NCBI GenBank assembly: GCA_022414725.1
Contig: CM039462.1
Span: 100,962,481-101,026,480 of the forward strand
Direction: 5' to 3'
DNA length: 64,000 nt
Source of the DNA: Microglena sp. YARC
Lineage: Eukaryota; Chlorophyta; Chlorophyceae; Chlamydomonadales; Chlamydomonadaceae
Shown here piece by piece: positions 32,030 to 43,879 of the stretch. Each line of letters starts with the position of its first letter. Position 1 is the stretch's first letter. A program made the translations under genes and the position numbers. The notes beneath the pieces are model-generated. The model was not told the DNA's origin and did not search any database. It saw only the letters and a program-made list of their open reading frames with translations.

Positions 32030-33342
32030 TGAATATATGATTATGCCTGTCAATTACAATATCTGATAGATATATTGATTCATAAATATCGACGACAGCA
32101 TATGATACATCGTTACAATATTGTACGATATATCAATCATATTGTACGGAACATTATTATGTGTACACGGTAGTATATTGACATCAAACAGTAGTTGCTG
32201 GTAATAAATACTATTTATGGCACTTATCTAGATTACGTATAATATTTTGTAGCGAGACTCGTATAATATGCGCTAGTCATTGTCGATAGGAACTAAATTA
32301 CGATACCTACTTATAGATATTGGTATCATGTGATATCATATGATGACGGCAGTCTGACTAGGCTAAAGTTACCATGGTATAATACAATATCATATGATGC
32401 AGTTTGTTCATATGAGATCATACTCATCTTGTCAACATCAATATGAAATGTACCGGTCAATCAAATATTCCATGAATTATTAACGAGCTGATCGGTGTTT
32501 CTATTTGTATATGCGCGTACGCATTTGTTTAATTTAGTCCATGATCATGTCTCACTTCCTATTCCCTTACGTCTTAATATCGAGCCAGTTTCTGATCGTC
32601 CAATCATGGACCAACACCAAAACTGCCCCACAATATTACCAACTCATAATAACACCGCAATAATAAACCACCTAATTAATTTTTTCGACCCCAAATTAAC
32701 GCACCAATAATAGAACACCTAATAATTACGACCTCAATAATAAACACCCAATAATAAACACCAATAATAAACACGAAAATAAACACCAAAAATAAAACGC
32801 CCAAAAATTGCCAAGCACAAAACCAAAACAAAAAACAACCACTTGCCCCATATTGCCTACCAACAAACACACCAATATTACCACCAATAATAAATCCCCA
32901 AAATTAACTATAAATTAATTTATTAATTAACTAACCAGCCCAATAAATTACCGCTACCTTAACAATAACATAAAAAATGAATTGCCTGTATAGCCCAACC
33001 AACTATAAGCATACCCCAAAATTTCACCCAATAATTGCCCCCGATAATACCACCCAAAATATGTCCACTCCAATAATTATCCGCCCAAATACATAACCCT
33101 CAATAATTGCCACTCAAAACTAACCACCCCTATAATAACCAATCCAAATAATAACCACTCCAATCATGTACCGAACCAATTTTATTGGTCACCAATAATT
33201 ACCCAGCGCAATAATTGCCATCGCAGTCCATTAGTTACCTTCCACGATCTCATGTCCCTTTCTCAACCCAAACAAACCAACCAAAAAGCAGGTACTTGGA
33301 AGCTGCTCTTCACACGCTCTCCTCCACCAGATCTCTCTCAGC
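32030..33342. other. AT-rich part of the left copy
   Basis: Palindromic ATAT/GATATC-rich DNA to 32450, then a degenerate repeat of CACCCAATAAT (32640-33200). No coding signal. Confidence 0.6.
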
Positions 33343-34342
33343 NNNNNNNNNNNNNNNNNNNNNNNNNNNNNNNNNNNNNNNNNNNNNNNNNNNNNNNNNN
33401 NNNNNNNNNNNNNNNNNNNNNNNNNNNNNNNNNNNNNNNNNNNNNNNNNNNNNNNNNNNNNNNNNNNNNNNNNNNNNNNNNNNNNNNNNNNNNNNNNNNN
33501 NNNNNNNNNNNNNNNNNNNNNNNNNNNNNNNNNNNNNNNNNNNNNNNNNNNNNNNNNNNNNNNNNNNNNNNNNNNNNNNNNNNNNNNNNNNNNNNNNNNN
33601 NNNNNNNNNNNNNNNNNNNNNNNNNNNNNNNNNNNNNNNNNNNNNNNNNNNNNNNNNNNNNNNNNNNNNNNNNNNNNNNNNNNNNNNNNNNNNNNNNNNN
33701 NNNNNNNNNNNNNNNNNNNNNNNNNNNNNNNNNNNNNNNNNNNNNNNNNNNNNNNNNNNNNNNNNNNNNNNNNNNNNNNNNNNNNNNNNNNNNNNNNNNN
33801 NNNNNNNNNNNNNNNNNNNNNNNNNNNNNNNNNNNNNNNNNNNNNNNNNNNNNNNNNNNNNNNNNNNNNNNNNNNNNNNNNNNNNNNNNNNNNNNNNNNN
33901 NNNNNNNNNNNNNNNNNNNNNNNNNNNNNNNNNNNNNNNNNNNNNNNNNNNNNNNNNNNNNNNNNNNNNNNNNNNNNNNNNNNNNNNNNNNNNNNNNNNN
34001 NNNNNNNNNNNNNNNNNNNNNNNNNNNNNNNNNNNNNNNNNNNNNNNNNNNNNNNNNNNNNNNNNNNNNNNNNNNNNNNNNNNNNNNNNNNNNNNNNNNN
34101 NNNNNNNNNNNNNNNNNNNNNNNNNNNNNNNNNNNNNNNNNNNNNNNNNNNNNNNNNNNNNNNNNNNNNNNNNNNNNNNNNNNNNNNNNNNNNNNNNNNN
34201 NNNNNNNNNNNNNNNNNNNNNNNNNNNNNNNNNNNNNNNNNNNNNNNNNNNNNNNNNNNNNNNNNNNNNNNNNNNNNNNNNNNNNNNNNNNNNNNNNNNN
34301 NNNNNNNNNNNNNNNNNNNNNNNNNNNNNNNNNNNNNNNNNN
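33343..34342. other. Assembly gap, exactly 1000 N
   Basis: A run of exactly 1000 N, a conventional size for a gap of unknown length. Confidence 1.
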
Positions 34343-36387
34343 CTCCTCACCTCGTTGGGCATCTTGCAGCAGGAGCGCGAAGAAGGAATTTCGCGAAATA
34401 AAATGTGAGCCGCATAGTTCGTGCTAGCTCATCCAAGAGAGAAAATCCACTGCACATCAGGAACAATTAAGAATCATTGAAGCTGAGATGCAGCTCCCTT
34501 AACAAAAGCATTGAGGATTGAGGAAGAAGGTTGCAAGAGCTTACGAGTGCAGCACTTGAAGAGAAAAAATCAGCAGCTGTTTGTCCAGCATGTATTAGAT
34601 CCTATGGAATTCTCACTGTGAGAAAGCTATCGAGATGCAACTCATGGTGAGGACATGATGAAAAGATGCATACAGTTGGACGCATTGCTATCAGTACAAG
34701 GTATTCAGATCCTTGTTAAAATGATGGAACTGTCAGAGGAATTTAACATTGTGAGCATTTACGTGGGGATGGATATAGTGCATGTTGCGAGATAAGTTGC
34801 GGCTCAATGCAGATATGTGTGATTGTGCTTGTGCGTGCATGATGGGATGATATTGTGTGCGTTGGGCGGTGCACTCAACACACGGACGGCGTATTTAGTT
34901 ACCCAAATATCAGTCATGGTTAACCCAGCAATTCTTTCAGCTTAGAGAAGCAGCTTCTAGCATCTCTCGACTGCATACAGCCAAACCTGCGGCAATCCAG
35001 TGCACCTTGATCTAACACTAGCAGCTGGCCTAGAACTGCTAAATATTTGTTCGTAGCACATGGCTGTTCAGGAGCCTACCTAGAAGCTCTCAGAAAGCTG
35101 AAAGAAAAATCCCTTGACTAGCATGTATATACAACTGAAGATAGCAAAACCCAATTTGTTAGGCGGCACGTCGAAAAGCTTACATTGATACGCTGAAGCT
35201 AGGTTGCTCTACGTCTGCGTACTGAAGCCCAAGTAGCATGTCGTGTGCAGAACACTTGTGTGTAGGCAGTTTAGAACAATGGCCTCTGGAATTCCGCTGC
35301 AATACCACACTTTTACCTTTACCCCTGCGTGCCACTTCTGGCCATTTTGGAAAACCGCACAGACGTGTTTGTCCTACCCCTGGTGCATGGTTTTAGTGTA
35401 AACGTTATGTGTTTAATGTTTTAGACCACTTGTCCCCATGTTGAACTTTGGTTAAAACCCATAGTTTGAAAACCTTTTTCCCTCCCTATTTGGTGAGCTT
35501 CTATCTCTTCCCAAGAATGAAAATATGCTTTGAAAGCCCCTTAAATCGCTGTATTAGATGAGCAAGGTGTGTGTCTGTTGCCCAGAGCTTTTTTGTTCAG
35601 AAAGACTTCTTTAGGTATCAGGGATCTAGGTGGTCTTTCAATGGAAATGATCTTCTTGTAGCGATTTGGTAGGGCTACCCGGGATTTGGGCCGAAGAGTA
35701 GTAGTTTCATGTAGGCAGAAGGTCTGGCCAAACAGCGTCCCAGGTAGCGATCGCACTGGTTTTAGAGTCCCACGCATACCAAGCCTGAAACCTTTTCTTT
35801 TGGTGCTACTCATAGCAGCTTCCAGCCAAGCTCCATGGGCCAGCACCCTCTTCAATCCCAAGCTCTCAAGCTGAGCTTGATCCCTGTTCTTCAGCTACTC
35901 ATTGCAGCTTTCCAGCCACCCCATTGGCCACCACTGCATCCAATCCCATAGCTTCAGCCCATTATAATGCCCTGCCTTCAGCTTTCATACAGCAGCTAAG
36001 CATATGAGCTTCAGGTTTCTTGAACCAAGGACAGGGGAAAAGGGTAAGCGCCTAGAAGCTGCTACTGCGCGCAGCACAAATAAACAGTAGTCTGTTGGAG
36101 TGCCCATATAGTGCTTGAGCTGTGTGTGGACATCAGTGTTCTGTTGCCTTCCTAAATCTGTGTGGTATGCACACAGTTGCGCGTTCTGTGGGGTTCGATT
36201 ATGGTGTAGTTTTTTTCTGTGTCAAGCCCCTAAACCCTTACCCTAACCCCCTGGAGAATGCCTCTGTCAAGCCGCTCTAACCAAACCCCTGGAAATAGCC
36301 CCTGTGCAAGATTTCTCCTGCCAAACCTAACCAACCCTAACGCCTGCTGGAGATGCCCTTGAAGTGCCTTGAACCCTTATCCTATGC

Positions 36388-38272
36388 AGGATGATGCACA
36401 TCGATAATAAGATTGTTGAAGATGCACTGCAAGAGCCCCCCTACCGCCTTAACACGCTATGCAGGATGATGAGGGTATCTAAGAACAGATTGGAGATGCC
36501 CCGTAGGCCCCCTAAGCCTACACGAGCGACTTGCCAGGATGACGATAAGAATCAGATTGATAGATAGTCCAATGCCAAGCCCCTAACCCATAAACCTGGA
36601 GCATGCTCTCTGAAGCTCCACGAACCCATTATCTATGAAGGATGACAAAATAAGAAGACAAAGATCGAAGATGCCTGTTCGCCCCCTAACCCCTAACCTG
36701 GAAATACCACTGTCAAGCCCTTGGCCCCCTAACCGTGGGTTCCCCCCCTTTTGAAGCCCGAAACCCCACTTATCCTATAAAGCAGCGAATAGACGTACAT
36801 CAAAGAAGAAGATTGGAGATGCCCGTAATCGTCCTAAACCTAAGCCCCCTGCAAGTGCCATACTGTGCAAGCCACTCCCTAACACCCGTAAACCATTGGG
36901 CAAGCTACACAACTGCCTCTCTGCAGGCTATCTAACCCTACGCCTACTGCAGGATATGAACCACCCTAAGAAGAAGATTGGAGCACCCGTCGCCAAGTCC
37001 CAAAGCCTAACCCCTTGGAAGATGCCCCTCTGAAGCCCTTGAACCCCTTATCCATCCTATGCAGGATGATGGACATCAATAACAAGATTGGAGATGCACC
37101 TGCCAAGCCCCCTAACCCTTAACCCCTATGCAGGATGGGATGACATCAAGAACAAGATTGGAGACTCGCCCACTGTCAGGCCCCTAAGAGTCCCTAACCC
37201 GGGCAAAGCCCTACTGCAGGATGACGACATCAAGAACAAGATTTAGATGCCCCTGCAAGCCCCCTAACCCCTAACCCCCTGGAGATGCCCCTCTGAAGCC
37301 CCCGAACCCCTTATCCTATGCAGGATGACAACATCAAGAAGAAGATTGAAAGGATGCCCCTGTCAAGCCCCCTAACCCCTAACCCATGGGAAATACCACT
37401 GTCAAGCCCCCTGCCCCCTTAACCCCTGGTTCCCCCCTTCTGAAGCCCCCTAACCCCTGGGTTCCCCCCTTTGAAGCCCCGACCCTTATCCCTAAGCAGG
37501 ATGACGGCATCAAGAAGAAGATTGGAGATGCCCCCGTCAATCCTCCCAGCCCCTAAGCCCGAACCCCTGCAAATGCCACTGTCAAGCCACCTGCCCCCTA
37601 ACCCATTACCCCTAACCCCTGGAGCTGCCCCTCTGAAGCCTTCTAACCCCTAGCCTATGCAGGATGATGACACCAAGAAAGAAGATTGGAGATGCGCTCC
37701 CTGCCAAAGCCCCCCAAACCCCTAACCCCTGGAGATACCCCTCTGAAGCCCCTGAACCCCTTATCCCTATGCAGGATGACGACATCAAGAACAAGATTGT
37801 AGATGCCCCTGTCAAGCCTCCTAACCTCTTACCCCTGGAGATGCCCCTTTGCAGCCCCTTAACCCCTCTTTTCCTATGCAGGATGACGACATCAAGCAGA
37901 AGATTGAAGATGCCTGTTCAAAGCCCGTGACCCCTACCCTGGAAATGCCACTGTCAGTCCCCCTGCCCCCTAACCCCTGGGTTCCCCCCTTTGAAGCCCC
38001 CAAACCCCTTATCCCTATGCAGGATGAGGACATCAAGAACAAGATTGGAGATGCCCCTGTCAAGCCTCCTAACCCCTTACCCCTGGAGATGCCCCTCTGA
38101 AGCCCCCTGACCCCTCTTTTCCTATGCAGGATACACATCAAGAAGAAGATTGGAGATGCCCCTGTCAAGGCCCCTAACCTGGAAAATGCCACTGTCAAGC
38201 CACCTGCCCCCTAACCCTTACCCCTAACCCTGGAGATGCCCCTCTGAAGCCCCTTAACCCGCATCCTATGCA
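36388..38272 (+). repeat. Right copy of the acceptor/exon-start array
   Basis: The same series of CAGGATGA-CATCAAGAA units as at 29700-31550, 17 including the final exon; units from 37060 on are the cleanest available version. Equal unit number and order in both copies argue that they are one locus. Confidence 0.85.
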
Positions 38273-38415
38273 GGATGACGACATCAAGAAGAAGATTGGA
38301 GATGCAATGTCAAGGCCCTGAGAACTCTCGCTACTACCACCGACGCTGAACCCCACCGTGCACCGCCCCCTGGCAGCAAGCAGCGGGAGTCATTGCAGCA
38401 CCCTAGCATCGTAGA
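38273..38415 (+). CDS. WBP11: WBP11-like splicing factor, YYHP exon (right copy, error-rich)
   Basis: Same exon as 31553-31695. GGCCCTGAGAACTCTCGCTA encodes GPENSRY and is intact here; single-base losses follow in the HPTLNPTG and GKQ codons. It begins at the acceptor TATGCAG with DDDIKKKIGDA. Confidence 0.75.
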
Positions 38416-39289
38416 AAAGCTGCTCCTCAATGGCGTTGAATTTGAATATCCCACTGCTAAGGCCCCCCCCTACCCCCGGAGCTCGCCCCTTGCCAGTCCC
38501 CTCCAGCTGCTCACCTCTTCCTCCAGTAATCCATAAAAAAGAAAAAGATCAGAACGAGTGATGGAGCGTAGTGTAAAGGGGACCCAGGTAATCCACACAA
38601 AAAGCAAAAGAACAAAACGCCTGGTGGGGCGTGGTGTAAGGGGGCTCAGGTAATCCATGAAAAAGACAAATAACAAAATGCCCGGTGGGGCTTGGTGTTA
38701 AGGGGACCCAGACAATCCACACTCCAATTGATGCATCGGAATATGAATATATGATTATGCCTGTCAATTACAATATCTGATAGATATATCGTATTATATA
38801 TCGACGACAGCATATGATACATCGTACAATATTGTACGATATATCAACATATTGTACGGTATATCGACATACAAAACAGTAGTGTGTAACATATAGCCCG
38901 ATAATTTTGGGGGGACCAACGATATTGACCATCCCATATATATGGATGTTATTGCATATGGCGTAATATATAGGGAACGGCAATATGATATTATGTGATC
39001 ACGTGATACCATGTGATGCCGCCAGTATTACTAGGCTAAAGTTACCATGTATATACAATATCAGTTGATGCAGTTTGTATCATATGAGATCATACTCATC
39101 TTTGGTCAACATCATATGATGTACAGGTCGGTCAATCAATATTCCATGATTATTAACGAGCTGATCGTGTGTTTCTACTTGTATATGTGTACGCATTTGT
39201 TTAATTTAGTCGCATGTATCACTCTCAACTTCCTATTCCCTTACGTCTTAATATCGAGCAGCTTTCTGATCGTCAATCATGACCACCCA

Positions 39290-39905
39290 AAACTGCCCCC
39301 CAATAATTACCCCACCTTCATAAATAAAACACCCCGATAATAAAGACACCTAATAATTTCGACCCAAAAAATTAACGCCCAATAATAAACCACCTAATAA
39401 TTTACGACCAATAATAAACACCCAATAATAAACACCCAATAATAAAACACCGAAAAATAAACACCCAAAATATAACACCCAAAAATTGCCACACACAAAA
39501 CAAACAACAAAAACAACACTTGCCCCCAATATTGCACACCAAAAATAACCACCCAATAATTACCACCCAATAATAAACCGCCCCAATAATAACTATAATT
39601 AATTTATTAATTAACTAACCACACCAATAAATTACTCACCTTACAATAACCATATAATAATGAATTGCCTTGTAATAGCCACCCAATAATAAGCACCCAA
39701 AATATTCACCCAATAATTGCCCCTACCCACGATAATAACCACCCAAAAATGTCCACCCAATAATTATCGCCCAAATAATAACCACCCAATAATTGCCACC
39801 CAAAAATAACCACCCATTAATAACCATCCAATAATAACCACTCCAACGTCATTACCAACGCAATTTATTGTCACCTCCAAAATTACCAGCCAATAATTGC
39901 CATCC
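39290..39905. repeat. Degenerate (CACCCAATAAT)n block
   Basis: AT-rich repeats of CACCCAATAATAA and variants over about 600 bp, followed by unique sequence. Confidence 0.75.
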
Positions 39906-40010
39906 AGTCATTAGTTACCTTCCACGATCTTCATGTCCCTTTCTCAACCCAAACCAAACCAAACCAAAAGCAGGTACTTGGAAGCTGCTCTTCACACCTC
40001 TCCTCCACAA

Positions 40011-41200
40011 GGACCCCAACTGCGCAACCCCACCCAACTCAACCCATTCCAACCCATACCAACCCATACCATACCAACACACACCATACAACCCTATACA
40101 TACCAACCAACCCAACCCATACCAATAATGGATACCTTCCACAATCTCCAGGTCCCCTGCCACCTCCTTCTTGGCCCCACCGCCTGGAGTCACTCCTTTG
40201 CGCCTCCCCTGGGCCCCCTCCTGGGGTAAGTTCTTCCCACCCCCGGGAGGTCCCCCCCTAGGCTACCCCCTCCCCCAGGTCCCTCCACCAGGTGCGTTTA
40301 AAAATGTAATATACCGGGAGTATAAAAAAAAGATAGGCCACACCACGCCTAAAAACACTGGGGAGGGCTGACCCCCCCCCCCCCCCCCCCCCCCGTTAAA
40401 TAGAAATGACCCCTTTTTGAAAAACTTAGATATGGATACTGGGGGTTTACAGTATGGCGCACATAATGGCATACTCGGAATTCCCACATAGGGATTGTGT
40501 GATAGTCAAAACCCACCCATATTATCAACCCATATCCTCTCATACTCTGGGCTGGGGTTGGGGGGGGGGGGGGGGGATACTTATTGCATGAGGTCCAAAG
40601 TGGTGCCAATAGATAAGCCATACCAAGGCCCACTTGTAGGTGGTCTCAGAATTTCATTTGGAGGTCTGAGTAAAAAGTTAGCAAAAAAACAAATGAGGGC
40701 TGACCCCCCCTCCCCCCCCCCCCCTAAATGAGGTGCTCAGAATGACCTGAAAAGTCACTTTTAATATCGCCTAGTTACATGCCATTACAGCCTCGTTCTT
40801 AGAAAAATCGATCGGCCTGACTGAAAGTTCTGTGGCCTTGGCACCTCCTGAATATACTAATATTTAATAAATATATACAAATAATAAGTAGTCAGTCTTA
40901 TTACAAGGCGTGAGGTTGAGCAGGCCAGCCCGTTTGCTTGCACTGGGGCCAGCCACCAATCCAGATGTGTTTATGAAGTGCCCACTCCCTCCGTATGTAT
41001 GTATTTTTATAGTCCGGGGGTAGGTCTCCCATCCCCGGCAGGTCCTCTACCAGGTGTGTGTATAGTAAATAAATAGTCCGCTTTATCACAAGGCGTGGGG
41101 TTTAGGGGGCCAGCCCGTTTGCTTGCACTGGGGCCAACCACCAATCCAGGTGCGTTTACCAAGAGCCTACTCTCTATTTACTTGTTTTACCTTACTTTGT
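40011..41200. other. WBP11-like gene intron with dispersed repeats
   Basis: Contains AACCCATACC repeats (40030-40120), a C run at 40372-40394, a G run at 40560-40576, the AGGGCTGACCCCCC motif twice (40364, 40696), a repeat shared with 16746-16830, and two copies of the CACGCCTTGTAATAAG-type repeat (40858-40960, 41060-41155). Confidence 0.6.
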
Positions 41201-41214
41201 TTGTGTTACTCACC

Positions 41215-41395
41215 TTACCTTGCCTTACCTCACATCACCTTACCCTACCTTTGTGTAACCTTACCTTACCTTACCTTACCTTACCTTACCTTACCTCACC
41301 TCACCTTACCTCACCTTATCTTACCTCACCTTACCTTACCTTACCTTACCTTACCTTACCTTACCTTTCCTTTCCTTTCTTTTCCTTACCTTACA
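41215..41395. repeat. (CCTTA)n pentanucleotide repeat
   Basis: About 180 bp of CCTTA units with CCTCA variants; its pyrimidine richness lies directly upstream of the acceptor at 41411. Confidence 0.95.
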
Positions 41396-41411
41396 TTGCA
41401 TAACACTGCAG

Positions 41412-41482
41412 GTGTAGGAGAGCAAGCAGGAGCAGGAGCCGGATCAGCTACAGGCCCACCAGGAGCCCTTCCTCCCCAGCTT
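41412..41482 (+). CDS. Duplicated exon start (GVGEQ), upstream copy
   Basis: After acceptor CACTGCAG the sequence reads VGEQAGAGAGSATGPPGALP and then enters CCTTAC repeats. The same acceptor and exon start recur 121 bp later at 41533, where the exon is complete. This copy is an exon-start duplicate without its 3' part. Confidence 0.7.
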
Positions 41483-41532
41483 TACCTTACCTCGCCTTGC
41501 CTTGCCTTACCTTGAATTGCATAACACTGCAG

Positions 41533-41903
41533 GTGTAGGAGAGCAAGCAGGAGCTGGACCCGGATCAGCTGCAGGCCCACCAGGAGCCCTCCCTCCCCCG
41601 CTTGGACCCCTCCCAGGCATGCCCATGCTTCCCCCACCAGCAGGACCCCCACCTCGATTACCCCCACCCACTAGTCTGCCTCCTGGCATGTATGCCATGC
41701 CCCCTCCGATGGGACCACCCCCGGGCATGCCACCTCCGATGGGCCCTCCCCCGGGGTTGCCCCCCATGGGTATGCCGCCCCCTGGGGCACCCCCACCTAG
41801 CACTAGTGAAGCTGCTGCCAGAAAGGCAGCTGGCGTAGCCGTGGCGTCGACGATCACGGGAAGCTCGACAGTGATTAAGCGGCCCTTGGCTCAGAATGAT
41901 AAG
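41533..41903 (+). CDS. WBP11: WBP11-like splicing factor, proline-rich exon
   Basis: Between acceptor AACACTGCAG and donor GATAAG|GTGGGG. It encodes VGEQAGAGPG, then Pro/Gly/Met-rich repeats (GPPPGMPPPMGPPPGLPP) and ends VASTITGSSTVIKRPLAQNDK. Proline-rich tracts are the WW-domain and PQBP1 binding parts of WBP11, and the IVKRPLAQ-type motif precedes the C-terminal MVPASVRV motif in the plant family. The end is in phase 0 and fits the exon at 43504. Repeated PPPMGPPPG units suggest internal slippage. Confidence 0.85.
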
Positions 41904-42007
41904 GTGGGGTTGTGCGATTGTGGAGGTGTGTAGAAGGTTGTATGAGTGTGGAAGTGTATACAAGGTGGGGCTATGTGAATGTGTTGGGGTGTTAATAAAG
42001 TGCACCC

Positions 42008-42118
42008 CCACCTAGTACTAGCGAAGCTGTTGCCAGGATGCCAGCTGGTGTAGCCGTGGCGTCGACCATCACGGGAAGCTCGACTGTGGTTGAGAGGCCC
42101 TTGGCTCAAAATAATAAG
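42008..42118 (+). CDS. Duplicated exon end (KRPLAQ), downstream copy
   Basis: Encodes APPPSTSEAVAR and VASTITGSSTVVERPLAQNN, with the donor AATAAG|GTGGGG. It repeats the last 110 nt of the exon at 41533-41903 and its donor. No acceptor is evident just upstream, so it offers an alternative donor only by read-through. Confidence 0.7.
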
Positions 42119-43266
42119 GTGGGGTTGTGTGAATGTGGAGGTGTGGGGGGGGTGTACAAGGTGTGTGGGGGGGGTGAGTGTGGAGGTGTGTATAAGGTGG
42201 GGTTGTGTGAGTGTATAAAGTGGGGGGGTGTATAAGGTGGGAGTGTGTTCAAGGTAGGCGTTGGTATAACCCCAACACCCTTAGCTTTTATTTTCGGATT
42301 TCTGTAGACCAGGTTTAGGAGCTACTTGGGCTACTCAAGCCTGGTTTCAGAATTGTTGCTTAGCCATCACATGGCGGAGCCCAGGACCCCAGGAGGCTCG
42401 GGGGGGTCATGCGTTGCCATGCAATGATAGAATGGTGATGCGTCGTCGAAATAAGAAACACTGGTTGCCTTGGTGTGTGCTGAGAGCACTAGTTCAATGG
42501 ATAGCTCAGGGCAGAATGTAGCGCAGATTGTAGTGGAGTGCAGTGCAGTTGAGTGTAGTAGAGTGTCGTGGTGTAGTTCAGTGTAGTGGAGTAGAGTGTG
42601 TTGTGGTGTAGTAGAGTGTAGTGGAGTGCAGTGCAGTTGTGTAGTAGAGTGGAGTGTAGTGCAGTCAAGTGTAGTTGAGTGTGGTCTGGTGTAGTAGAGT
42701 GGAGTGGAGTGGAGCGTAATATAGTGCAGTGCAGCAGTAGTTCATTGAAAAGCTCTTAGCTATATGGGGCTTCCGTTCTTGTGTCTGGTAAAGGTCGTAC
42801 TGACGGGCCTGAGTTGTGCGTTGAATTGTCAAGCTCAGGTTTGGCACACGTATATATGTAGGGACCGGCATATCATATGATGTTGACCAAAGGCGAATTG
42901 CATCATATGATATTGTATATAATGGTCACTTTAGCCTAGTCAGACTGCCGGCATTGTATGATATCAGTCCCCACGTATATGATATCAAATGATCTCATAT
43001 ACGTATGTGTATAATATATTATGATATAAATATAATTCCCTGCGTCTATGATATCATGTGATATCATATTGCCGTTCCCTACGTATATAATATCATCTAC
43101 ATATATATCATTTCCTACGTATATGATATCATATTGCCGTTCCCTACCTATATGCTAGTGCACAAGTACTGCCCATGCATCTCGACTATTGTTTCTTCAG
43201 GCAGAGCTTGATATGCTTGGAAGTTTAATATGCTTGGAAACGCTTAGTGGGGAGGAGTGTGTGGTG

Positions 43267-43297
<31 letters not shown>

Positions 43298-43503
43298 GAG
43301 GGGGGGGGGGGGGGGGCTATCAATATCGTACTGGTCCCTAAGATTATTGGACGATGTATCATACGATATCGTTCGATAGGTTGTATGGAAATTAGTCAAT
43401 CGTACAATACTGTACGTTATATATGTTATCGTCGATATATCATACGATATGTATATATGTATACAATATCGTACTTGACAACCCTAAATATGCTCCTTTG
43501 TAG
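42119..43503. other. WBP11-like gene intron
   Basis: Holds GTGGGG/GTGTATAAGG repeats to 42260, a GTAGTGGAGTGCAGTG minisatellite (42530-42730), AT-rich palindromic DNA with TATGATATCATAT cores (42860-43160, 43330-43490) and a G tract 43281-43316 interrupted once by A. Confidence 0.6.
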
Positions 43504-43682
43504 GTTCTCACATCAATGGTTCCCGCGTCTGTAAGAGTGAAAAGGGACGAGAAAAAGCACAAGCCTTCGCATAGACCGGCCGCTGATAGTTCCTTTGGTT
43601 TTGGTCTTGCACCAGTGCAAAAAACTCATGTTCCGATCAAGCCTCTGCCAGCACCTGTGCCAGCTGTCGGTGCCGATACCAA
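43504..43682 (+). CDS. WBP11: WBP11-like splicing factor, MVPASVRV exon
   Basis: Starts after TTTGTAG in phase 0: VLTSMVPASVRVKRDEKKHK, then SSFGFGLAPVQK, ending IKPLPAPVPAVGADT at donor CCAA|GTAAGTG. MVPASVRV with following basic residues is the hallmark of the WBP11 C-terminus in plants, and joining to PLAQNDK reproduces the family spacing. The last 45 nt and donor recur three times downstream. The expected final acidic FMEDM-like exon was not found. Confidence 0.85.
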
Positions 43683-43709
43683 GTAAGTGCATAAGTGACA
43701 ACATGTTAA

Positions 43710-43871
43710 AGCAATTCTGGAGATGAACTGGACAAATGGTTTCCGCGAGAACTCGTACTTTGTCGAGAATTTGGGCCTGAAAATCCGAGAATTCTCGACA
43801 ATTTGGCCTGGGATTCTCGACAACTCTAGACGAAGTACAAAACGGTTGTCCAGTTCATCCCCTGAATTGCT
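43710..43871. mobile_element. Small foldback MITE in a WBP11-like intron
   Basis: AGCAATTCTGGAGATGAACT at 43710 is matched inverted at 43846-43871, 24 of 26 positions. The interior has GTCGAGAAT and ATTCTCGACAA in inverted arrangement. Length 162 bp, no coding capacity. Confidence 0.75.
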
Positions 43872-43879
43872 GTATAAGA

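Larger units (their letters stand above)
27601..33342. repeat. Left copy of a 5.7-kb segment repeated across the gap
   Basis: Collinear with 34343-40010 along its whole length: WBP11 exon 2, MITE, repeat array with 17 units, terminal exon, AT-rich part. Quality is good to about 30.5 kb, then single-base indels become frequent up to the N gap. Probably one locus represented twice. Confidence 0.9.
34343..40010. repeat. Right copy of the 5.7-kb segment
   Basis: Collinear with 27601-33342. The part nearest the gap (34343-37000) is full of single-base indels; later parts are cleaner. WBP11 exon 2 is frame-broken at 34375-34565, 17 array units lie at 36388-38273, and the YYHP exon at 38273-38415. 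Confidence 0.9.

Noticed and set aside
33215..34427. Long frames across 33.2-34.4 kb
   Set aside because: They consist of the 1000-N gap plus a few real codons at each side.
34375..34565. A second WBP11-like gene
   Set aside because: Best explained as an error-rich second representation of exon 2 next to the gap.
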